This document shows positions 1 through 5,781 of a stretch of DNA of 7,822 nt, piece after piece. A program made the position numbers and the translations under genes. Each line of letters opens with the position of its first letter. The stretch's first letter is position 1. The notes beneath the pieces were generated by a model that saw only the letters and a program-made list of their open reading frames with translations, was not told the DNA's origin and did not search any database. This stretch comes from Gammaproteobacteria bacterium (GTDB lineage Bacteria > Pseudomonadota > Gammaproteobacteria > Pseudomonadales > Azotimanducaceae), in assembly GCA_002690405.1 (NCBI GenBank), contig NZEI01000033.1:41457-49278 (forward strand), in the 5' to 3' direction.

Positions 1-381
1 GCTAACTTGGGAAGGCGACAGCATACCCAGCGTCGGCTCGACATTGCGCGACACCCATACACGGTCATGCTCTGGCACCAAGGCTAAATCGAATAAGAAC
101 GTCGGCAGCGAGGGCCGCATCAATACCACACAACGCCCACCCAGATGCCAACGCGTACGCAACATTGGTTTATGCAGATGATGGCCGGCACCAATGATTA
201 AGTCGGGTGCCGCCGCACGCAACTGCCAGTCAGAATTTAAAGCCTTGGCATCGGCAGGCCACTGCACATCGCGCACATCGATCTCGGCCAGTTCTCTCAG
301 CCCTTGTACTAGGCCCTGAGTTTGCTTTTCATGACCCGGCTTGCCATCAAGAAATCGCCAAACTTTTAATGTATGTTTGAT
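1..381 (-). CDS. ELM1-family (DUF1022/Mito_fiss_Elm1) protein, N-terminal part, cut by left edge
   Basis: The 127 visible codons give a protein beginning KHTLKVWRFLDGKPGHEKQ. The DGKPGHE-Q block (residues 12-20), PDLIIGAGH (59-67), VVLMRPSLP (85-93), LFDLALVPEHD (97-106) and NVEPTLG (113-119) are in the order I know from the bacterial ELM1 family (COG3660-type). The C-terminal half lies outside the window. Family function in bacteria is not established. Members are often found near envelope or LPS genes, and the plant homologue acts in mitochondrial fission; a nucleotide-sugar or glycosyltransferase-like role is only a prediction. The reading frame is closed by TGA at 391-393. No ATG, GTG, TTG or CTG lies between that stop and the DGKPGHE motif, so I place the start at ATC (379-381), six bases after a GAGGG. 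The next usual start in frame, a GTG at codon 35, would remove the DGKPGHE motif. The gene is divergent from the M50 protease gene. Family assignment is confident; the start codon is inferred. Confidence 0.87.
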   Translation of the reverse strand, partial: MKHTLKVWRFLDGKPGHEKQTQGLVQGLRELAEIDVRDVQWPADAKALNSDWQLRAAAPDLIIGAGHHLHKPMLRTRWHLGGRCVVLMRPSLPTFLFDLALVPEHDRVWVSRNVEPTLGMLSPSQVS

Positions 382-392
382 TGTTCGCCCTC
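379..392 (-). promoter_or_regulatory. Ribosome binding site and probable AUC start codon of the ELM1-family gene
   Basis: On the minus strand GAGGG (388-392) is followed by six bases and then ATC (379-381), the only AUG-like codon in the short stretch between the upstream in-frame TGA (391-393, overlapping the GAGGG) and the family motif. The resulting N-terminus (M)KHTLKVWRFLDGKPGHE has a length natural for the family. AUC or AUU initiation is rare but known in bacteria, infC with AUU being the classic case. A start-codon mutation or a sequence error from ATG are alternatives. Confidence 0.55.
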
Positions 393-420
393 AACGCTCG
401 CAGTGCGTTCTAGGGCTGCC

Positions 421-449
421 ATGATAGTGCGCCGTTAACGGCTAGCCAA
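421..449 (-). promoter_or_regulatory. Candidate sigma-70 promoter of the ELM1-family gene, with palindrome in spacer
   Basis: On the minus strand TTGGCT (444-449, 4 of 6 to the -35 consensus) is followed by a 17-base spacer and TATCAT (421-426, 5 of 6 to the -10 consensus). Transcription would start near 414, leaving a leader of about 33 bases. The spacer contains the perfect 12-bp palindrome GCCGTTAACGGC (431-442), well placed for a regulator acting on RNA polymerase. It lies in the divergent gap, 41 bases upstream of the M50 protease start, so such a regulator could act on both genes. Seen by eye only; no regulator is identified. Confidence 0.42.
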
Positions 450-482
450 TGCCTATGCACAGAACAAACGAGGTAGGGAAAA

Positions 483-1118
483 ATGCTGTCATTGCTGATG
501 CAAGGCCAATTCGCCGTGTTTTTGCTGCTTCTAATCGCCTTGGTTCTATCCCTGAGCTTCCACGAATTCGGCCACGCATTGGTCGCCAAGTGGTTTGGCG
601 ACGACACCGCGGAAAGAGCTGGTCGTCTAACATTAAACCCGCTGTCCCACATTGATCCAGTTGGCCTGACCATGGTGGCCCTCATCGGCATCGGCTATGC
701 CAAGCCTGTGCCCACTGATCCGCGCAACTACCGCCGTGCCAGCGCTGATCTATGGGTGGCTTTAGCCGGTCCAGCGATGAATCTATTACTTGCCCTTGTG
801 ACCTGGAACACATTCGTTTGGTTATGGGAGAGTGGCTGGCAAGATCAGGGGCCGTTGGTATTTTTCACCCTACTGGCACAGATCAACCTGCTGCTGATGC
901 TCTTCAATCTGATCCCGCTCGGACCATTGGATGGGCACTACATCCTGCCGCACTTACTGCCTGCGCGCTGGGCACAGCGCTACCGCCATGCCAACGCGCG
1001 CTTCGGCACCGGTATTTTTCTTGCACTGGTAGTTTTAAGCCTAGCCGGCTTACCGTTCTTAAGCGGGCTAACCGAACTGTCACGGACCATGCTTGACTGG
1101 ATTACGTTATTCAACTGA
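483..1118 (+). CDS. Small site-2 protease family (M50) intramembrane zinc metalloprotease
   Basis: This 211-residue protein should be a membrane-embedded zinc protease. A hydrophobic first helix (about 8-26) runs into the zinc-binding motif HEFGH (27-31, with E28 catalytic). NPLSHIDPVG follows at 52-61, then a hydrophobic stretch, a YAKPVP loop (72-77), LAGPAMN (94-100) and FNLIPLGPLDG (141-151), in which D150 is the third zinc ligand expected for the family. A last hydrophobic helix covers about 173-193. No PDZ or CBS domain is present, so it belongs to the compact site-2 protease group and not to RseP. The start ATG is preceded by GAGGTAGGG a few bases upstream, which decides it over the overlapping frame at 449. 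It is divergent from the ELM1-family gene and converges on metY, with its stop codon inside a long hairpin. The natural substrate cannot be told from sequence. Confidence 0.9.
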   Translation: MLSLLMQGQFAVFLLLLIALVLSLSFHEFGHALVAKWFGDDTAERAGRLTLNPLSHIDPVGLTMVALIGIGYAKPVPTDPRNYRRASADLWVALAGPAMNLLLALVTWNTFVWLWESGWQDQGPLVFFTLLAQINLLLMLFNLIPLGPLDGHYILPHLLPARWAQRYRHANARFGTGIFLALVVLSLAGLPFLSGLTELSRTMLDWITLFN

Positions 1119-1146
1119 GGCAGTTATGCCCCAGTTGAAACGTAAT
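1101..1146. terminator. Long inverted repeat between convergent genes, probable bidirectional terminator
   Basis: ATTACGTT (1101-1108) pairs with AACGTAAT (1139-1146), TCAACTG (1111-1117) with CAGTTGA (1132-1138), and GGC (1119-1121) with GCC (1128-1130). That makes 18 base pairs around a six-base loop, interrupted by a two-base bulge (1109-1110) and one A/C mismatch (1118/1131). The left arm includes the last codons and the stop of the M50 protease gene; the right arm ends 13 bases before the metY stop. No clear T-run follows on either strand, so it is not a textbook intrinsic terminator. Its position between two convergent genes still makes termination or 3'-end protection the likeliest role. 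Confidence 0.6.
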
Positions 1147-1159
1147 ACTTCAATCAGTA

Positions 1160-2428
1160 CTAAGTGGCCAAAGCCTGATTCAGATCTTCGAGAATGTCGT
1201 CGATGTGCTCGATACCCACGGATAGTCGTATCGCTTCCGGCGCAACACCCACCGCTCGCTGCTCGTCTTCAGTTAGCTGTCGGTGGGTAGTGGATGCCGG
1301 ATGACAGGCCAATGACTTAGCATCGCCAATATTCACCAAACGCTTGAACAGTTTTAGCGCGTCGTAGAATTTAACTCCCGCGTCGAATCCACCCTTGACC
1401 CCAAAGGTCAAGATTCCGGAAGCCTTGCCGCCCATATATTGCTGCGCGAGTGCGTGATGAGGATGATCCGCCAACCCAGCGTAACTCACCCATTCAACAT
1501 TAGCGTGGCCTTGCAGATATTCGGCAACCGCCTGAGTATTCGCGCAATGTCGTTCCATACGCAAATTTAAGGTCTCAATACCTTGCAACAGTTGAAAGGC
1601 ATTGAACGGCGACAACGCCGCACCAGTATTACGCAACGGCACCGTACGAGCCCGGCCAATATACGCCGCAGGACCAAAAGCCTCGGTATAAACAACACCG
1701 TGATAACTGGGTTCTGGAGTATTCATACCTGGATAGCGCTGTGCATGCTCAGCCCAAGGGAACTGGCCGGAGTCGACAATGATTCCACCTAGGGTCGTGC
1801 CGTGGCCACCCATATACTTAGTCAGCGAATGCACAACAATATCGATCCCATGCTCGATCGGCTTCAGCAGCGCGGGCGATGCAACCGTATTGTCCGCAAT
1901 CGTTGCGACACCATGACTGCGAGCCATTTTTGCAACTGCGGCAAGGTCTACGATGTTTCCGGCGGGATTACCAATAGTCTCTAAAAAGACCGCCTTAGTA
2001 CGTTCGTCGATGAGCGCCTCGAGTGCTGCAACCGAATCGTCAGCTGCAAAGCGCACCTCAATACCTTGGCTCGGCAACATATGTGCGAACAACGTATAGG
2101 TACCACCGTACAATTGTGGAACCGCTACGATGTTGTCTCCGGCTGATGCAAGATTGAGGATCGCGTAATTGATCGCCGCACTGCCTGCTGATACCGCCAA
2201 CGCTCCGATACCGCCTTCCAAGGCTGCCACCCGTTGCTCCAGAACATCGCAGGTCGGATTCATAATACGACTGTAGATGTTGCCGGGCACCGCCAAATCA
2301 AACAAATCGGCCCCATGTTGGGCATCATCAAACTCATAAGCGACGGTTTGGTAAATTGGCGCCGTTACCGCATGGGTAGTTGGATCAGTTGTATAGCCGC
2401 CGTGAATAGCGATCGTTTCGTCTTTCAT
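1160..2428 (-). CDS. metY: O-acetylhomoserine sulfhydrylase / aminocarboxypropyltransferase (MetY)
   Basis: This PLP enzyme of the Cys/Met metabolism family should make homocysteine from O-acetylhomoserine and sulfide in the cytoplasm (direct sulfhydrylation in methionine synthesis). The 422-residue length is typical. Family blocks are ETIAIHGGY near the N-terminus, GADLFDLAVPGNIYSRIMNPT (39-59, with the phosphate-contacting YSR), QLYGGTY (105-111, Y107 stacking on PLP), ADNT (178-181, D179) and HSLTKYMGGHGT (200-211, with K204 the PLP lysine). The large LFDL..PGNIYSRIMNPT block favours MetY over MetB, MetC or MetZ. I start at ATG 2428, where the family's usual N-terminus MKDETIAIHGGY begins. 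An upstream TTG at 2509 would add 27 unconserved residues and has a purine tract too close to it. The 98-base leader shows no riboswitch I recognise. It lies downstream of the ELM1-like gene in the same direction; a functional link is not evident. Confidence 0.95.
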   Translation of the reverse strand: MKDETIAIHGGYTTDPTTHAVTAPIYQTVAYEFDDAQHGADLFDLAVPGNIYSRIMNPTCDVLEQRVAALEGGIGALAVSAGSAAINYAILNLASAGDNIVAVPQLYGGTYTLFAHMLPSQGIEVRFAADDSVAALEALIDERTKAVFLETIGNPAGNIVDLAAVAKMARSHGVATIADNTVASPALLKPIEHGIDIVVHSLTKYMGGHGTTLGGIIVDSGQFPWAEHAQRYPGMNTPEPSYHGVVYTEAFGPAAYIGRARTVPLRNTGAALSPFNAFQLLQGIETLNLRMERHCANTQAVAEYLQGHANVEWVSYAGLADHPHHALAQQYMGGKASGILTFGVKGGFDAGVKFYDALKLFKRLVNIGDAKSLACHPASTTHRQLTEDEQRAVGVAPEAIRLSVGIEHIDDILEDLNQALAT

Positions 2429-2526
2429 AGTACCTGGACCTAATTTCATCGAATCGCATATTGTGCCCGATCCACAGACAACACCCAAGGCATCATGAAC
2501 ATCTGCCAAGACCTTTATCGTATGAA

Positions 2527-3570
2527 CTAATAACGTTGGGAAACGTCAGCTAAGCTCGGACAGAGCCTGCACATTTGACTAAAGAGCTGCGTATTTTTGC
2601 GCAATAGCATTTCGGGCAGTGGTAACGCCAGCCGCGCAGTGCGCCCAAAGGGCAGTTCTTCAATCTTGAGCACAGACAAAAAACGTTCTTGGCACAGTAG
2701 CTTAAGCAAATGGTGGACTCGCTGATTGAGCCTATCGAGTTCTGGTAATAGCGCCAGGGTCGGCTTTCCCGAGGCAATGCTGTCAAACAGTATCGGCAAG
2801 TGTTCCACACCACAGTAAATTCGCTCGGCGCGGGCGGCGAGCAAGGGCAGCGGATCATCAGGCCCCAAACCGTAGGCACTAATGGACTCCACATATGACG
2901 GTTTTAAATCTTGCCTGAGACGCTCCTGTACAGAGCTACTAGTCAGTCGCGTGGTCACAACTAACCACTTGATCTTGTGAGTTTTTGCGAGTTGGTTCAT
3001 GCCATCGATCAGTATTCGCCACTCTGCATCAGTGTAATGACAGCCGCCGCCATCACCGCCGACGATCATAGCCCAACAGCCGCCTTTGTGGCTTCCACCT
3101 GCGGCCTGATAAGTCGCATAGCCATCATTAACTACATCAGGGGTTAGCCTTGATGGCGGCAAGATCAATGAGATCGCATTCGCCAAAATCGGCGCATCTA
3201 GCGTTAAAACAGCGTTAAACCACTCGGCACGAACGCCATTCTGGCCGCCAATAAATACGTTATCGCACTGATAACGCTTAGCGAGTACCGCATTCACCAA
3301 CATGGTCTCGCTCCCTGCAGAAACGATGAGGTCGGGTTTTCGATATTCACAGGCCGGCCAGTTAAAGCAATGTGCGGCCCAACTTAGGGACTCATCAGAA
3401 CTCATCGTCAACGCTTTACGCAAAAACCCACGCATCCAGTTTGAATGCATTTGTACTGAAAAATCTTGGATGGAAAGAGCAACGCATGACGATATGGTGC
3501 GCAGTAGCCCGCGACTTTGGTGGCTATGACTGAGAATCCCGTCGGTCAATAACAACGCGTTGAGTGGCAT
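2527..3570 (-). CDS. Divergent ELM1-like protein (second paralogue in the window)
   Basis: This 347-residue protein looks like a full-length but divergent relative of the ELM1 family. LLLTDGILSHSHQSRGLL (6-23) lines up with the family's DGKPGHE-Q N-terminus. KPDLIVSAGSET (78-89) matches PDLIIGAGH, and WFNAVLTLDAP (117-127) matches the FDLVVVPEHD region. MIVGGDGGG (168-176), WLVVTTRLTSS (202-212) and YCGVEHLPILFDSIASGKPTLALLPE (252-277) match the C-terminal GGDS, TTSRRTP and DSvSMvsEA-GkPV blocks. Several usually conserved positions differ: KPGHE has become ILSHS, SRRTP has become RLTSS, and DSvSM has become EHLPI. Changed specificity or lost activity is therefore possible. Start ATG 3570 follows AAAGGA at a nine-base spacing. 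A TTG at 3600 would add ten residues and would place that Shine-Dalgarno inside the gene. The gap up to the flippase-like gene (3571-3672) holds the small inverted repeat TGCGA-TTC-TCGCA (3618-3630). Function is unknown. Confidence 0.68.
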   Translation of the reverse strand: MPLNALLLTDGILSHSHQSRGLLRTISSCVALSIQDFSVQMHSNWMRGFLRKALTMSSDESLSWAAHCFNWPACEYRKPDLIVSAGSETMLVNAVLAKRYQCDNVFIGGQNGVRAEWFNAVLTLDAPILANAISLILPPSRLTPDVVNDGYATYQAAGGSHKGGCWAMIVGGDGGGCHYTDAEWRILIDGMNQLAKTHKIKWLVVTTRLTSSSVQERLRQDLKPSYVESISAYGLGPDDPLPLLAARAERIYCGVEHLPILFDSIASGKPTLALLPELDRLNQRVHHLLKLLCQERFLSVLKIEELPFGRTARLALPLPEMLLRKNTQLFSQMCRLCPSLADVSQRY

Positions 3571-3672
3571 AAAAAATAGTCCTTTGGACGAATTTATCAA
3601 ACCACACTAAGCACATTTGCGATTCTCGCATCTATTAAGACGACAAAAGTGACAATATTCCCGATAAAGGGT

Positions 3673-4644
3673 CTAGTTTTTATCGTCCCGCTGCAGCAGT
3701 AGCCAACCAACCACCCCACTGACCAGGGCCGCTGAAAATAAAACAAGGTGGGTATTCGCTGCAGCAATCAGTGCCGCGTTCAGGTCAAGATCAAAGGGTA
3801 TCAATGCTGCGACAATACCGCTCGCATAGGTACCAAAACCGCCCGGCGCATGGATCGGTAGAACCGCTGTCAATTCACCCCCGCTGACACCAAGTAATGC
3901 AGCGGCCCAGGAAATGGACAGCAAATTAGCCAGCAACCATGCCAACGTTAACAACTTGACGAGCCAAGTGAGCCAGGTCCATATCCAACTTAGCCAAAAA
4001 TCTGTAGTGCGCGCGGGCAACCCGCTGAGCAGTCGATTTAGCAATTTACGCCAACCCGAGGCCCGCTCCGACAGCTCTCCATTTCGGCGTCTTGTGAGCA
4101 AATACATGCCTGGCGGTATCAGTACGAACGCTCCGATAAGTAGTGGCGCGATGGCACCCCGCGAATCTTCGAAAAAATAAAACCACTCTGGCAACTGGAT
4201 ACTTTCTGGCACAACGAACACTGCAACTAAGGCCAGAGTAACAAGCGTATGTAAATCTAAAAATCGAAACCACAGCAACGCACTGGTGCCCCGTAACAAA
4301 TCAACATCTACATGCCGGCGCAGTAACAGTGGCAAACTTGCTTCGCCTAAGCGCGCAGGTAACAGATGATTAAATAGGTTGTGGGTGAGCATTATTGCCA
4401 GCATCAACCCAAAGCGACGTTTGATGTCGCTAAAAAAGTAGCTGTACAGGCGCAACGCGCGAACGATATATGTGAGTATCAGTAACGCTAACATTTGCAC
4501 CAGCAATAACGCTGGCAATCCGAATAGAGGCGTGAGCACGACACGCCAACCCAGCCACACCTCGATCAGCAGACAGTAGCCCAACGCAATTACGATGCCG
4601 AACAACTGACTTAAGCTGATTTTTTGTCGAATAGAGCCGCGCAT
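3673..4644 (-). CDS. LPG_synthase_TM / UPF0104 family flippase-like integral membrane protein
   Basis: The 323 residues form about eight hydrophobic segments, as in the lysylphosphatidylglycerol synthase transmembrane domain family (PF03706; AglD/YbhN-like). Diagnostic blocks are VRALRLYSYF (61-70), the HNLFNHLLPARLGEASLPLLL stretch (88-108) and LPIHAPGGFGTYASG (262-276). The cytoplasmic aminoacyl-transferase domain of MprF is absent, so this is a stand-alone membrane module and cannot be assigned lysyl-PG synthesis. Family members are proposed to flip or present lipids, and they often sit beside polyprenyl-phosphate glycosyltransferases, as here: the divergent neighbour is a GT2 enzyme. The start ATG 4644 gives the expected short N-terminal tail before the first helix. 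Its ribosome site is weak (GAGG about 14 bases away, GGA nearer). The ELM1-like gene follows on the same strand after 102 bases. The family call is firm; the transported lipid is unknown. Confidence 0.88.
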   Translation of the reverse strand: MRGSIRQKISLSQLFGIVIALGYCLLIEVWLGWRVVLTPLFGLPALLLVQMLALLILTYIVRALRLYSYFFSDIKRRFGLMLAIMLTHNLFNHLLPARLGEASLPLLLRRHVDVDLLRGTSALLWFRFLDLHTLVTLALVAVFVVPESIQLPEWFYFFEDSRGAIAPLLIGAFVLIPPGMYLLTRRRNGELSERASGWRKLLNRLLSGLPARTTDFWLSWIWTWLTWLVKLLTLAWLLANLLSISWAAALLGVSGGELTAVLPIHAPGGFGTYASGIVAALIPFDLDLNAALIAAANTHLVLFSAALVSGVVGWLLLQRDDKN

Positions 4645-4708
4645 CCGTCCACTTTACCTCGCTCAAACCGCCATGAGAATTCCGGAGAACCCTGCTAGCC
4701 GTGTTAGC

Positions 4709-4738
4709 ATTAGACTTTAAATGCCGTGCTCTTATTAA
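4709..4738 (-). promoter_or_regulatory. Possible promoter of the flippase-like gene
   Basis: On the minus strand TTAATA (4733-4738, 4 of 6) and TCTAAT (4709-4714, 5 of 6) are 18 bases apart, about 65 bases upstream of the flippase-like start. It overlaps the Shine-Dalgarno of the divergent GT2 gene, so the two genes would be transcribed from tightly packed sites. Just downstream is the imperfect operator-like repeat TGCTA-N7-TAGCA (4693-4709). Weak match, by eye only. Confidence 0.25.
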
Positions 4739-4748
4739 GGTAACCCCC

Positions 4749-5756
4749 ATGAGCTTTAACGATTCGCAAAGTTTGTCCATCGTCGTGCCCGTTTATAACG
4801 AAGAAGACAACGTTCATCCTCTCGTGGAACAAGTGCACGCAGCCATGCAAGCATACGCGCACCCGTGGGAACTGATCATCGTCGACGACGGCTCGTCTGA
4901 TGCAACATGGTTGCGCCTCAAAGAGGCACGCGAGCGATTTGGCGATCACGTGCGCGCTTTTGAATTGAACCGCAACTTTGGACAAACCGCAGCCATGCAA
5001 GCTGGTCTGGATCACGTCCGTGGCGAATTAGTGGTCACCATGGATGGCGATCTGCAGAACGACCCCCAAGACATACCCATGCTCCTTGATGAGTTGCTCA
5101 AGCAAGATCTGGATATGGTTTCGGGCTGGCGTAAAAACCGTCAAGACAAAGCGCTGACTCGACTGCTGCCCTCATTCGTCGCCAACCGCATCATTGGCCG
5201 GGTTACGGGCATACGTCTGCGTGACTACGGGTGCTCATTAAAAGCCTATCGTGCGGATGCAATCAAAAGGCTGTCACTGTATGGCGATATGCATCGTTTC
5301 ATACCCGCTTGGGTCGCCGTTACCACCCGGGCCTCGCGCATAGCCGAGGTACCCGTACGACACCATCCCCGCGTCGCAGGTAAATCCAAATACAACCTGT
5401 CGAGAGTTGCAGCGGTAGTCGTGGACCTTATTTCTGTATTCTTTTTTCTCCGTTACGAGTCTCGACCTGGACACTTCTTTGGTGGCATCGGTCTCACCCT
5501 CGGCGGCCTTGGCACCGCGATATTCGGCTACTTGGGCTTTATCAAGCTTTTCCTCGGCGAAGACATTGGCAATCGCCCCCTGCTGACCCTCGGCATGATA
5601 CTGATCATCGCCGCAGTACAGCTATTAACCGTTGGCGTGCTGGCGGAACTGATGACCCGCACCTACTTCGAGGCGGGCAAGCAGAAGTCCTACGTCATCC
5701 GCAATGCACCCGAGACAGATCGGGACGGCTGGCACCCCGCCCACAGCCAGGACTGA
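4749..5756 (+). CDS. Family 2 glycosyltransferase, DPM1/GtrB/ArnC-like polyprenyl-phosphate sugar transferase
   Basis: This 335-residue enzyme should transfer a sugar from a nucleotide donor to a polyprenyl (undecaprenyl) phosphate at the inner face of the cytoplasmic membrane. The GT-A domain opens with LSIVVPVYNEEDNV (9-22), followed by ELIIVDDGSSD (41-51), NRNFGQTAAMQAG (74-86) and VTMDGDLQNDPQD (96-108), whose D99-x-D101 is the metal-binding DxD. RDYGCSLKAYR and then GKSKYNLSR follow, the latter as in DPM1-like enzymes. Two hydrophobic hairpin segments after about residue 225 are the membrane anchors of the GtrB/ArnC group. The start ATG 4749 is chosen because AAGG lies eight bases upstream and the conserved domain begins at residue 9; an in-frame GTG at 4701 would add 16 unconserved residues. 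The ArnT-like gene follows immediately in the same direction, which supports a donor-synthesis role. The sugar cannot be told from sequence. Confidence 0.92.
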   Translation: MSFNDSQSLSIVVPVYNEEDNVHPLVEQVHAAMQAYAHPWELIIVDDGSSDATWLRLKEARERFGDHVRAFELNRNFGQTAAMQAGLDHVRGELVVTMDGDLQNDPQDIPMLLDELLKQDLDMVSGWRKNRQDKALTRLLPSFVANRIIGRVTGIRLRDYGCSLKAYRADAIKRLSLYGDMHRFIPAWVAVTTRASRIAEVPVRHHPRVAGKSKYNLSRVAAVVVDLISVFFFLRYESRPGHFFGGIGLTLGGLGTAIFGYLGFIKLFLGEDIGNRPLLTLGMILIIAAVQLLTVGVLAELMTRTYFEAGKQKSYVIRNAPETDRDGWHPAHSQD

Positions 5757-5781
5757 TCCATTATTAGCCCGTAGCTGCAAG

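Noticed and set aside
379..394. Frameshift joining a TTG start at 392-394 to the ELM1 frame
   Set aside because: It requires a frame change within about 15 codons with no slippery sequence seen; AUC initiation after GAGGG in the correct frame is simpler.
410..691. Minus-strand reading frames opposite the start of the M50 protease gene
   Set aside because: The proteins have no recognisable motif and are shadows of a strong M50 gene with intact zinc ligands.
2429..2509. N-terminal extension of MetY from a TTG at 2509
   Set aside because: The extra 27 residues do not resemble the family N-terminus, the purine-rich AAAGG is only a few bases from the TTG, and the standard MetY start matches ATG 2428.
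2429..2526. SAM-type riboswitch in the metY leader
   Set aside because: I looked for the SAM-II and SAM/SAH core patterns known upstream of metY in other proteobacteria and found no matching conserved blocks.
2533..2546. ACGTT-gggA-AACGT inverted repeat at the end of the ELM1-like gene
   Set aside because: Only five base pairs with no T-run, too small to call a terminator or operator.
440..4709. GCTAGCC heptamer shared by both divergent intergenic regions (441-447 and 4695-4700 area)
   Set aside because: A seven-base match between two AT/GC-balanced gaps is expected by chance and the flanks do not agree.
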